The position numbers were made by a program, and so were the translations under genes. A stretch of DNA of 33,777 nucleotides, taken from the IMG/VR virus record IMGVR_UViG_3300025128_000170, positions 1-33,777 of that record, one strand, 5' to 3'. Of the stretch, positions 7,113 to 14,430 are shown one piece after another. The stretch's first letter is position 1, and each line of letters begins with the position of its first letter. The stretch comes from a virus. The notes beneath the pieces are model-generated. The model was given only the letters and a program-made list of their open reading frames with translations, was not told where the DNA came from and did no database searches.

Positions 7113-9325
7113 AAGTTCCACTTATTGGAATCAGTAGCCCATACACCCGTAACCTAGAAACAGGTGACGACCAAGTCGTTATGTGGCAAAACGGGGAGAA
7201 GGTGGTTGATATTTCTCCCTATGAGCCACATTGTTATATCCCCGATAAGGATGGGGACGATTACTCCTTAATAGGGCAACAGGGCTCTATTAAGATGAAA
7301 AGGGTGCCTTATAGAGCTGGTGAGGAGCTTCCTAAAGGCATAGTGCTAGATGGAGCCAGAGAGAACATTATGGACAGGCTAGTGATAGAGCACCCAGATT
7401 ACTTTTATGGATTTCCAAATAGCCAGCCTCTCAAATCTCTTTGTTTTGATATAGAGACACACTCACCCGACGGGTCGTTTCCCTTCGGGGAAAACTACCC
7501 AGTGGTGGCAATCGGGATTGTCACCTCAACAGGAGAGCGTGAAGTCTTTCTATGGGATGGTGAGAGTGACAGACAAGTATTAATTGATTTCGCAAGATTT
7601 ATCAAAGAATACGACCCCGATGTAATCTACGGTTATAATATGGTAGGTTACGATGTCCCACAAATACTTTTCAGAGCATCATATCATGGTATGCGTAACT
7701 ATAAAAAGTTACTTAATCGGGACGGCTCTGATTATGGTTGGCAACCAGCTGAAAACACTGATGACCTTCGTATGAAAGCAGGTGGTCGTGTAATAGTAGA
7801 TTTACTACGACACACGAGACTAGACTACGCGTTATCAGGACAACCACGTGGTCTTAAGCCAGTGAGCAGACACTTTGGATTAGAACCTATTGAGTTAGAT
7901 TTTGAGAATAAAGTTCTTCTCGATTATGAGCTTTCTGAAATCCACGAGTATGTTTTGTCAGATGTAGACTGTACTAAGTTCTTGTTTGACCACTACTTTC
8001 CTAGGTTAGAGTTTACAGCAGAATTCATAGGTGTGCCATTAGAGTCATATGTCAACGCACCTGCTTCTTATGTTACTAAGGTTCTACAAGGTAGGTCTTT
8101 ACACGAACAGAAGATACTTACTAAGGATATAAACAGAGATAGGCATCCTGAGATATACCGAGAAGACAAAGGTAACTATCAGGCTGCTAAGATTGCATTA
8201 TTCGAACCGGGATTCCATAAAAAGAACATAAAGGTAGATTTTTCTTCCTACTATCCTTCTATTGCTATGGCCTTAAATTTAGGTCCAGATACTACTAGAA
8301 TCGTAGGATATGACGATTATACTGATAAATTAGAGCATATAGATGGAAAGCTTTATATACCAGACACACAGATTAATAAGAGAGTCATCGTAGAAATCGA
8401 TAATGACAGGAAGAGTTGCCTTTATAGTATGTGTAAGAAATTCACAGAACTAAGGAAACCTTACAAAATGGAAGGTACTAAAGAAGGTGACAGTAAAAGT
8501 AATGCTTTAAAAATAATGGTGAATACATTCTATGGTGCTAATACTAATCCGTATATTAATTATGGCGATATGGGCGTTGGTCTCACGATTACCGGCGTCG
8601 CTAGATACCTACTGGAACATGGAATTGACCTCCTCAGAAAGAAGTATGGCGAAAAAAGCGTTGTTTATTGCCATACGGATGGTATTAATACTAATACTGA
8701 TGTGGATGTTAATTGGCTTACTAACAGACTTAGGCTTATTCTAGAGGCAACGATACCAAACGTTGACGCAAGTTTTATATCTTTAGACAAAGATGAATAT
8801 AAAGAAGGTTACTGGGTACAGATAGGAAACTATGTACTACGTAACGCTGATGGTAGTTTGACTAAACATGGTTCTACTTTCAAAGCTTCAACCAGAAGTA
8901 TATTCTACAAGAATACTATCGATAGAATAACTAATGCTAGATTAGATAATAAAACTGGTACTGTCATAGCTGATGAAGTGTATGACTTTGACCACTTACC
9001 TATAGAAGAGTTTATACAACGTAGAAGGTTGAATAGAAAATTATCTGACTATGTATCAGAAACAGATATGATGATTACATTAGCTACTCAGGGTGAAAGT
9101 ATAGGTATAAAACCATTACCTATGACTTCATATGAGTATTATAAAACCAAAGATGGTTACAAGATAAAGGAATTGACAACGGGTAAATCAGAACTAGATG
9201 TAAGATATTATTGGGATATAGTATCTAGATTACTTGAGAAGTTTGGATTAAAGCATTTAATTAGAAAGAATCCACCTTTGACAATTCTAGACAAGAAACA
9301 AAAGAGTTTGATGGAGTTTGTATGA
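7109..9325 (+). CDS. polB: family B DNA polymerase with 3'-5' exonuclease
   Basis: A 738-aa protein with all PolB blocks: Exo I FDIET (113-117), Exo II YGYNMVGYDVP (174-184), Exo III YVLSD (281-285), motif A DFSSYYPS (377-384), motif B KIMVNTFYG (468-476), motif C YCHTDG (520-525) and a KHG palm/thumb segment. The proofreading residues are present. Motif C normally reads YxDTD; here the first Asp is His522, while Asp524, which matches the metal ligand D623 of phage RB69 polymerase, is kept, as is Asp377 in motif A. It should be the viral replicase. The GTG start at 7109 follows GGGAGGA by about 5 bases and overlaps the preceding gene; the end overlaps the oxygenase gene by 4 bases. Confidence 0.95.
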   Translation: MKVPLIGISSPYTRNLETGDDQVVMWQNGEKVVDISPYEPHCYIPDKDGDDYSLIGQQGSIKMKRVPYRAGEELPKGIVLDGARENIMDRLVIEHPDYFYGFPNSQPLKSLCFDIETHSPDGSFPFGENYPVVAIGIVTSTGEREVFLWDGESDRQVLIDFARFIKEYDPDVIYGYNMVGYDVPQILFRASYHGMRNYKKLLNRDGSDYGWQPAENTDDLRMKAGGRVIVDLLRHTRLDYALSGQPRGLKPVSRHFGLEPIELDFENKVLLDYELSEIHEYVLSDVDCTKFLFDHYFPRLEFTAEFIGVPLESYVNAPASYVTKVLQGRSLHEQKILTKDINRDRHPEIYREDKGNYQAAKIALFEPGFHKKNIKVDFSSYYPSIAMALNLGPDTTRIVGYDDYTDKLEHIDGKLYIPDTQINKRVIVEIDNDRKSCLYSMCKKFTELRKPYKMEGTKEGDSKSNALKIMVNTFYGANTNPYINYGDMGVGLTITGVARYLLEHGIDLLRKKYGEKSVVYCHTDGINTNTDVDVNWLTNRLRLILEATIPNVDASFISLDKDEYKEGYWVQIGNYVLRNADGSLTKHGSTFKASTRSIFYKNTIDRITNARLDNKTGTVIADEVYDFDHLPIEEFIQRRRLNRKLSDYVSETDMMITLATQGESIGIKPLPMTSYEYYKTKDGYKIKELTTGKSELDVRYYWDIVSRLLEKFGLKHLIRKNPPLTILDKKQKSLMEFV

Positions 9326-9861
9326 GAGATATAACAGCATACTACTGGTTCAAAGAAGCCTTTAGTAAAGAAGAAATAAAGAAAGTATATGAGTTAGCAA
9401 AGGAATACCCAGAACAAGAAGCAACCACATTTGGTGCTGATGATGATTACAGAAGAAGTAAAATAAGCTGGATGGGTTTAGACGATAAAACAGGATGGAT
9501 ATATCAGAAGTTAATTAACTGTATGGCAGAGGCTAATAATGAAGAGTTTGGTTTCGATTGGACTGGTGCTACTGAAGCAATACAGTTTACAACGTATGAT
9601 GCTGGAGATAAGGGTCACTACGATTGGCATATGGATGTTATTCCTTCAAATCAAAATAGAAAGATATCTGCGGTAGTTTTATTAAATGATGACTATGAAG
9701 GTGGTAACTTACAGATTGAAGGTAAGGATTTGACAGAAACTATTGGCGCTGGTAATGTTATTATATTCCCTTCATACTTATTACATAAAGTTGAAGAAGT
9801 AACTAAAGGTACTAGAAATAGTTTAGTTATATGGGGCGTTGGACAAGAAGCCTTCAAATGA
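9322..9861 (+). CDS. 2-oxoglutarate/Fe(II) oxygenase, prolyl-4-hydroxylase-like (PKHD type)
   Basis: A 179-aa protein with a full facial triad and co-substrate residue: HMD (H103, D105), H155 in YLLHKVEEVTKG and R165 ten residues on. The segment SAVVLLNDDYEGGNLQI (116-132) is the typical core strand pair of the PKHD/P4H group. The family hydroxylates proline or other residues, using O2 and 2-oxoglutarate. Such genes are common in marine phages, with mostly unknown substrates. Here it is the first gene of a cassette with two glycosyltransferases and a lysyl-hydroxylase-like protein, which points to virion protein modification. It is joined to PolB and to the next gene by ATGA overlaps. Confidence 0.9.
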   Translation: MRDITAYYWFKEAFSKEEIKKVYELAKEYPEQEATTFGADDDYRRSKISWMGLDDKTGWIYQKLINCMAEANNEEFGFDWTGATEAIQFTTYDAGDKGHYDWHMDVIPSNQNRKISAVVLLNDDYEGGNLQIEGKDLTETIGAGNVIIFPSYLLHKVEEVTKGTRNSLVIWGVGQEAFK

Positions 9862-10643
9862 TTGACAAGATTTACATCATATGGCATAAGCCAGAACTAA
9901 GAGACCAGATGATAGCAAGGGTAGAGAGTACCTTTGATATACCATATACCTGTATAGAAGGTCCTAATGGTAATGATATAGATTTTGATTTAGGTGGTTA
10001 CAACCCCGTTGAGAATTGGAAACTTACAGATGATGATAATCCCATTACCCATGTTGGTGATGACAAGTACAACTGGCAGTTATATGACCAGATGGCTAAG
10101 GAATGGGACGGAGATAAACGAAGTAGAGACCATAAGTTAGGTGAACTAGCGTGTGGTATTGCACATCACCGTGCATGGTTGGCAGCACTCCAAGATGGTG
10201 TCAATACTGCTTTGTTTTTAGAACAGGACGCTGACATAAAACCACATCACGCAGTGAAGATAAAAAGTTACTTGGACTCTATCCCCGAGTTTGATGTGTT
10301 ATATGTTGGTAACTGTATCAACTCCATAAATGAAACTAACTTACATAAAGGTGTAACAGGTGAGATTATACAACCTACTTTCCTATATTGTTTACATTCT
10401 TATATCATGACAGCTAGTGGTATACAAAAGGTCATACCAGAAATGATGGACAATCTATGTGTACCTGATGAATATATACCAGCTAAGTTTACTATTAGAA
10501 ATGAAAAAAGAATACACCCATCTTTGATGCATTTAGAACCTAATCTAAAAGCTTATGCTGTACATCCTAGATTGATAAGACAACTCATAAAAGATGTGAG
10601 TGGTAGTACAACGGAGTTTTCAGATTATTACAATCGACTATAA
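9858..10643 (+). CDS. GT25 glycosyltransferase, COLGALT (collagen galactosyltransferase)-like
   Basis: A 261-aa protein. I start it at ATG 9858, which overlaps the oxygenase stop, since the in-frame ATG at 9831 would add nine unrelated residues. It has the GT25 marks: KIYIIWH (4-10); GELACGIAHHRAWLAAL (95-111), for GExGCxLSHxxxW; LEQDAD (121-126), for the acidic metal site; and VPDEYIPAKF (202-211) with AYAVHP near the end, both as in collagen beta-galactosyltransferases. In animals the family adds galactose to hydroxylysine. The next two genes resemble the two ends of PLOD, so the same kind of product (glucosyl-galactosyl-hydroxylysine) is a reasonable proposal, not proven. The TATA box for the next gene follows directly. 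Confidence 0.88.
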   Translation: MIDKIYIIWHKPELRDQMIARVESTFDIPYTCIEGPNGNDIDFDLGGYNPVENWKLTDDDNPITHVGDDKYNWQLYDQMAKEWDGDKRSRDHKLGELACGIAHHRAWLAALQDGVNTALFLEQDADIKPHHAVKIKSYLDSIPEFDVLYVGNCINSINETNLHKGVTGEIIQPTFLYCLHSYIMTASGIQKVIPEMMDNLCVPDEYIPAKFTIRNEKRIHPSLMHLEPNLKAYAVHPRLIRQLIKDVSGSTTEFSDYYNRL

Positions 10644-10654
10644 GGTATGGATAG

Positions 10655-10663
10655 CTTTATATA
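10655..10663 (+). promoter_or_regulatory. archaeal TATA-box promoter
   Basis: CTTTATATA in the 57-base gap after the GT25 gene, 46 bases before the ATG at 10701. Transcription would begin near 10685, leaving a very short leader that holds AAGGAG at 10689-10694, six bases before the ATG. It separates the PLOD-like pair from the upstream operon. Confidence 0.65.
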
Positions 10664-10700
10664 GTACCATGCTATTGATTATTATTATAAGGAGTATATT

Positions 10701-11501
10701 ATGATTATAGAAACCACCAGCAAACACGCAGCCAGACAAGGAATGTGGCCATGTGTTTATCATGGTAATGGAGTATCAAAAGATTCAGATATCTTTAACA
10801 AAATGAAAGATATAGAGTCTAAGATAAAATACCAAGAGCAAGACCCGCGTGACCACGATATAACTATATTGACATGGTCTATACCAGAAGAAAGAACGTT
10901 ATTACAAGATAATTTTAAACGTATGGGTATAGAAGATAGTATTACTATCATGCCTATATCTAAACCTTTCAACTGGTTGAGTAAAATTAAATTACTACAC
11001 GAATATATGCCATATGTAAAAACTAAATACATTATGGCTTTAGATGCCACAGACATAATGGTATCTACAGATAACCGTGGAGAACTATGGCAAAATCTAA
11101 TCAATGTGTTTGAAGGTGTGAATTGTAGTATGTTATGGAATGCAGAGAAAAACAGCTGGCCTAACACCACTACACATGACGTACTTAAGAATGAACTAAG
11201 TATCATGAAAGGTTTTGAAGAAAGACTCTACGCCATGCATTTAGATAGTGCTTACTGTTATCTAAACTCAGGTGCCTTTATTGGCTATACTGAGTACGTA
11301 AAGGGGTTCTATCAGAGATTATGGGACTTAACAGAGCCATATTATGGACGCGGTGAAGATGAAGGTATGTTTGGTGGGGACCAAGGATTTGTAAGAATGA
11401 TACAGTCTACAGAGTTTCCAAAGATGGTTATAGATTATGAATGTAGGATATTCCAGACATTCAATAGAATAAATGAAGAGGAGATAAATATATATGAATA
11501 A
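10701..11501 (+). CDS. PLOD-type glycosyltransferase (GT domain of procollagen lysyl hydroxylase)
   Basis: A 266-aa protein that follows the N-terminal glycosyltransferase domain of animal PLOD proteins: KYIMALDATDIMVSTD (109-124), the acidic site equivalent to VDSYDV; WNAEKNSWPN (146-155), for SAExxCWP; CYLNSGAFIGY (186-196), nearly identical to the PLOD LNSGGFIG; GGDQGF (225-230), for DDQLF; and CRIFQTFNRI (248-257), for SRIFQNLNG. In PLOD3 this domain adds glucose (and some galactose) to hydroxylysine. The gene has its own promoter and AAGGAG site and overlaps the lysyl-hydroxylase-like gene by 8 bases, so the two products are made together as a split PLOD. Confidence 0.88.
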   Translation: MIIETTSKHAARQGMWPCVYHGNGVSKDSDIFNKMKDIESKIKYQEQDPRDHDITILTWSIPEERTLLQDNFKRMGIEDSITIMPISKPFNWLSKIKLLHEYMPYVKTKYIMALDATDIMVSTDNRGELWQNLINVFEGVNCSMLWNAEKNSWPNTTTHDVLKNELSIMKGFEERLYAMHLDSAYCYLNSGAFIGYTEYVKGFYQRLWDLTEPYYGRGEDEGMFGGDQGFVRMIQSTEFPKMVIDYECRIFQTFNRINEEEINIYE

Positions 11502-12132
11502 ATTACATCCAGAGTTATGGAGTTTATCTGTTGATAGAGACAGATGGGTTGAAAGATTTATACACCCCCATGCAAGAGTAAAGGATTGGGATGGTATAAT
11601 ATCAGAAGAAAAGGAAGGTAGTGACATATGGTCATTTCCTATATTTACAAAGGAGTTTTGTAGAAAGGTAATTGAAGAATCCGAACATCAGAATGTTTGG
11701 GTTACTGATAGACACAGTAATTATCCTACTACTGATTTCCCATTGAAAGAGATAGGTTTACATGATGTATATGATTTTGTATTAAAGGAATATGTATTTC
11801 CTATAGCTAGATATATATGGGGACTCACAGGTGTAGAATGGGGTGGTAATATGACACATGATACATTTGTGGCTAAGTATTCACCTGATGCACAAGGTCA
11901 TTTGAGTTCACATATAGATGCAAGTAGTTATAGTGTAACTCTTGCTTTAAATGATGATTTTACTGGTGGTGGTACATGGTACAACCGTCAGAAGGTTTTA
12001 GTAAAGGCACCTGTAGGACATATGTGTCTTTTTCCTATGCCTACTCATAAACATTCAGGAAGATGGATAGATGATGGTGTAAGATATATTATAGTATCTT
12101 TTTGCCGTGTAGGTATGGATAACTGGGGATAA
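11494..12132 (+). CDS. lysyl hydroxylase-like 2-oxoglutarate oxygenase (PLOD catalytic domain)
   Basis: A 212-aa protein that aligns with the C-terminal catalytic domain of PLOD: DIWSFPIFTKEFCRKVIEE (44-62), for DVxWFPVFxExxCDELVEE; NYPTTDFPLKEIGL (76-89), for NVPTxDIHMxQxG; FVAKYSPDAQGHLSSH (125-140); and LNDDFTGGGTWY. Iron ligands are H140, D142 and H187, and R197 should hold 2-oxoglutarate. The H187-R197 gap of ten equals H719-R729 in human PLOD3. It should hydroxylate lysine in a protein using O2, Fe(II), 2-oxoglutarate and ascorbate or a similar reductant. Its substrate is not evident: no Gly-X-Y collagen repeat is seen in the window. It follows the GT-domain gene with an 8-base overlap. 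The closest viral analogue I know is mimivirus L230. Confidence 0.9.
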   Translation: MNKLHPELWSLSVDRDRWVERFIHPHARVKDWDGIISEEKEGSDIWSFPIFTKEFCRKVIEESEHQNVWVTDRHSNYPTTDFPLKEIGLHDVYDFVLKEYVFPIARYIWGLTGVEWGGNMTHDTFVAKYSPDAQGHLSSHIDASSYSVTLALNDDFTGGGTWYNRQKVLVKAPVGHMCLFPMPTHKHSGRWIDDGVRYIIVSFCRVGMDNWG

Positions 12133-12141
12133 CTTTATATA
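12133..12141 (+). promoter_or_regulatory. archaeal TATA-box promoter
   Basis: CTTTATATA starting at the base after the stop of the lysyl-hydroxylase-like gene, 56 bases before the ATG at 12189. The expected start of transcription is near 12163. It would drive the block carrying the Sm-like, HAD-like and primase genes. A second AT-rich run, ACTATATATA at 12151-12160, is a weaker alternative. Confidence 0.65.
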
Positions 12142-12162
12142 CTAGCCTGTACTATATATAAG

Positions 12163-12179
12163 TAGGACTACATGTCCTG
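12163..12179 (+). promoter_or_regulatory. hairpin at the predicted 5' end of a leader
   Basis: AGGAC at 12164-12168 pairs with GTCCT at 12174-12178 around a TACAT loop, with an extra T-G wobble outside. It starts at the predicted transcription start of the 12133 promoter and is followed by GAGGAT and the ATG. It resembles the leader hairpins at 6501 and 31650. Confidence 0.4.
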
Positions 12180-12188
12180 AGGATAAGT

Positions 12189-12383
12189 ATGGAAGAAAAT
12201 GCAGAGAAACCTTTAACTGATTATCTAAAAGATGCTGAAGTTAAAATAGTATGGAAAGAAGAGGACCGAACTAAAGTAGGTCGTGGTAAAATCACACACG
12301 ATGATGATAATTTTGTTTATCTAACTGGCGAAAAAGGCACAGTTATTGTTAATAAGAATAGTATTATAGCAATCAAACAATGA
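12189..12383 (+). CDS. small Sm-like beta-barrel protein (tentative)
   Basis: A 64-aa protein. After a charged N-terminal helix come alternating strands: VKIVWKEE, GRGKITHDDDNFVYLTGEK and GTVIVNKNSIIAIKQ. The last strand, VIVNKNSIIAI, and the preceding DDxxVxL fit the Sm1/Sm2 pattern of archaeal Sm and Hfq-type RNA-binding rings, though it is short and the resemblance is by eye. Another small barrel of SH3 type is possible. It heads a new transcript and overlaps the HAD-like gene by 4 bases. Confidence 0.5.
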   Translation: MEENAEKPLTDYLKDAEVKIVWKEEDRTKVGRGKITHDDDNFVYLTGEKGTVIVNKNSIIAIKQ

Positions 12384-12784
12384 AATTAGTTTTTAATCTT
12401 GATGATGTTATATGTACTCCAGCTAAAGGTATAAAGTTTGGTATACCAGACTATATAGAAAATTGTTTACCTATAGAGGATACAGTAACATTCATGTTAT
12501 GGTTAAAGAAAAATAGACACCACATAACTATATGGTGTGAAAGACCCAATGATTTGTCTGTAAAAATGCAGACAGAGCAATGGTTAGAAATGAATCAAGT
12601 CCCCTATGATAGACTTTTATTTGATAGGCCAAGTAGTTACATAAACGTAGACGAAACACCATCACATGCAAAGTTTTATAAACACCTAGGTGACTTGGGT
12701 ATAGTTGCAGAAATGTACGAGGAATGGAAAAATGACAGACAAAAAGAAAGTGGCAAAGCTAGTGGACAAGAAAGTCAACACTAG
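12380..12784 (+). CDS. HAD-superfamily-like protein with altered nucleophile site
   Basis: A 134-aa protein with the HAD frame: MKLVFNLDDVICTP for motif I (normally hhhDxDxT/V), HHITIWCERPND in the motif II position, YDRLLFDRPSSYINVDE for motifs III and IV. The shape and the YDxLxFxRPSxxxxxDD-like end match capsule-biosynthesis-type or nucleotide phosphatases of this size. The first Asp of motif I is Asn6, while Asp8 is present. Since the first Asp is the phosphorylated nucleophile in HAD phosphatases, this copy may be inactive or regulatory, or may bind a ligand only. It overlaps the next gene. Confidence 0.65.
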   Translation: MKLVFNLDDVICTPAKGIKFGIPDYIENCLPIEDTVTFMLWLKKNRHHITIWCERPNDLSVKMQTEQWLEMNQVPYDRLLFDRPSSYINVDETPSHAKFYKHLGDLGIVAEMYEEWKNDRQKESGKASGQESQH

Positions 12785-13157
12785 AAATGCGAATATGATA
12801 GATAACACCCAAAGAGAGGGTGAGACACTAGGTAGTGTAGGACCTTTTGTAAAGGTAACTTGGAATGATGCTGCTAGCACATTTAAAGCCTATAGAATTA
12901 ATGCAGATAATCCATCTGAACATCTCACCGTTTGTGAGACTGTTGGAGAATTAGTTGCACAAGATGATAAGGCTTTAGTAGTAGTTATGCATGGTTCACA
13001 GTGCGATGGTTGTGATATAATGGCTATACCAACAGATTGGGCACAGAGAATAGAAATTTTAGAACCGCAAGGAACAGTAGTAGAGAATTGGAAAGAATGT
13101 ATAGAGACTTTGGAATCCCAGCAAGAATCGCAAAACCAGAAACAAGAGAAGAATTAG
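12732..13157 (+). CDS. hypothetical 141-aa protein
   Basis: A 141-aa protein with a Lys-rich N-terminal stretch (MTDKKKVAKLVDKK), a central strand-rich part (FVKVTWNDAASTFKAYRIN), a VVVMHGSQCDGCDIMAIP segment with one CxxC, and a Gln/Glu-rich tail. I use ATG 12732; an in-frame TTG at 12705 and an ATG at 12795 are alternatives. It overlaps the HAD-like gene by 53 bases and the primase by 61. Family unknown; its place before the primase suggests a replication accessory but nothing in the protein proves this. Confidence 0.5.
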   Translation: MTDKKKVAKLVDKKVNTRNANMIDNTQREGETLGSVGPFVKVTWNDAASTFKAYRINADNPSEHLTVCETVGELVAQDDKALVVVMHGSQCDGCDIMAIPTDWAQRIEILEPQGTVVENWKECIETLESQQESQNQKQEKN

Positions 13158-14053
13158 AGGCACTTATAGATAAATGGAATGGTAAGAAGAGTTGCTATAC
13201 CAGTGTCTATGCCTTTGATGATGATAAAGGTTACGAAAGTGCTTATATCAATACTATATGGTTTGATTTCGACCATAAAAGGAATATAGATAAATGTCTA
13301 AAAGACGTAAGAAAGTTTTACAAACGATACTGCAAGCCAAACAGGATAATCCCACGGATATATCTTACAGGGGGGAAGGGCTTTCAAATGAATATAGACT
13401 TTCATTCCCTATTGGACTTGCCCCCAAGTATCAAGCGTCGCTCCCTAAAGGAATATTTATTACATCTAAAAAAGAAGTATAGTTTAAGTACCCTTGACGA
13501 GCGTTGTGTTAACAATAGTGTATCATGTATGCGTCGTATACCTAACACACAGTATATCTCTGGATTAACTGGAGAATCTACTGGAGTGTGGTGTACTCAG
13601 TTTTCTGTAGATGATATTATGAAATTATCTATAGAAGAATTATATGGCATGGCTATGGATGGACCCAATCCAATCATAGAGATTAACAGAAGTAAACGTG
13701 CTTTACGTGATATGTTAGACTTTGTATGTGATTTATATAGTGTACCGCACACAGTATCAAATAGTGCTGATTACTTATATAGAGAACTTTACAAAGCAGC
13801 AGAACAAGAGACAACAAAATATCCAACCGAGGGTAATTTTACTCTTGATTTAGATAAATTGGATAACGTTGTAGAGAGAACAGGTAAGATAATTGCTAGA
13901 TGTCCTGCCTGTGCCGCTAAAGGTAGAGATAGTCAGGGAAACCACTTGGTTATATTTGACAATGGTGCGTTTAGTTGTATAATTGGTGATGCAAATCATA
14001 GAAAAGAAATATACCAATTAGCAAGGAAACCTTTAAATACTAGCAAGGACTAA
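13097..14053 (+). CDS. archaeo-eukaryotic primase-like protein with zinc finger
   Basis: A 318-aa protein with AEP primase motifs: WFDFDHK (55-61), the DxD metal site; IYLTGGKGFQMNIDFH (88-103), for S/TGGKGxH, with Gln in place of His; and TLDERCVNN (132-140) with CMRRIPNTQYISGLTG (144-159), for the third acid and the R-x-P segment. A C-terminal zinc element, CPAC (269-272) followed by FSC (292-294), could bind template DNA. It should make primers for PolB. I start at ATG 13097; an in-frame TTG at 13037 would add 20 weak residues. It overlaps the preceding gene by 61 bases. No large primase subunit is seen. Confidence 0.85.
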   Translation: MYRDFGIPARIAKPETREELEALIDKWNGKKSCYTSVYAFDDDKGYESAYINTIWFDFDHKRNIDKCLKDVRKFYKRYCKPNRIIPRIYLTGGKGFQMNIDFHSLLDLPPSIKRRSLKEYLLHLKKKYSLSTLDERCVNNSVSCMRRIPNTQYISGLTGESTGVWCTQFSVDDIMKLSIEELYGMAMDGPNPIIEINRSKRALRDMLDFVCDLYSVPHTVSNSADYLYRELYKAAEQETTKYPTEGNFTLDLDKLDNVVERTGKIIARCPACAAKGRDSQGNHLVIFDNGAFSCIIGDANHRKEIYQLARKPLNTSKD

Positions 14054-14059
14054 GTATAT

Positions 14060-14416
14060 ATGGCTAATGTAGAGAGATTGACCAAAAGGGTCAAAAAATT
14101 AGAAGAATGGATTGAAGAAAACAAGGATATGGGAGGACCTAAAGGTCTTCTTGAGACTATGTCATTCCTTGTAAATGAAGCACGAAACAATGCTATGGGT
14201 GCTCAGCGTATGCAACAGCAATTTACGCAGTTTAGAGACCTAGCATTTGAGTTCTTTAAAGGAAATGATTTGGAAGAAACATGGGATAAATTCCTAGAGG
14301 AAAAGGATAATGCCGTTCAAGAGCAAGAAACAGAGAGCGTACCTGTACGCGACGAACCCGAAGATAGCGAAGGAGTTCGAGAAGAAGACGCCGAAGAACA
14401 AAAGACTACCGAATAG
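14060..14416 (+). CDS. coiled-coil protein with acidic tail
   Basis: A 118-aa protein. Residues 1-20 (MANVERLTKRVKKLEEWIEE) form a heptad-like helix, followed by further helices and an acidic, low-complexity C-terminal 35 residues (QEQETESVPVRDEPEDSEG and so on). This gives an elongated oligomer with a disordered acidic end, which in viral replication modules often binds basic or DNA-binding proteins. No family recognised. It starts six bases after the primase stop, with AAGGA upstream. Confidence 0.55.
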   Translation: MANVERLTKRVKKLEEWIEENKDMGGPKGLLETMSFLVNEARNNAMGAQRMQQQFTQFRDLAFEFFKGNDLEETWDKFLEEKDNAVQEQETESVPVRDEPEDSEGVREEDAEEQKTTE

Positions 14417-14430
14417 GAGCACAAAGAAAC

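Noticed and set aside
10760-11206. A 148-codon minus-strand open frame opposite the PLOD-type glycosyltransferase gene
   Set aside because: It lies fully antisense to a well-recognised gene and has Ser/Leu-rich composition typical of the reverse reading of coding DNA.
13294-13482. A 62-codon + strand frame within the primase gene
   Set aside because: It lies wholly inside the primase coding region in another frame and disrupts no conserved motif; no ribosome site precedes it.
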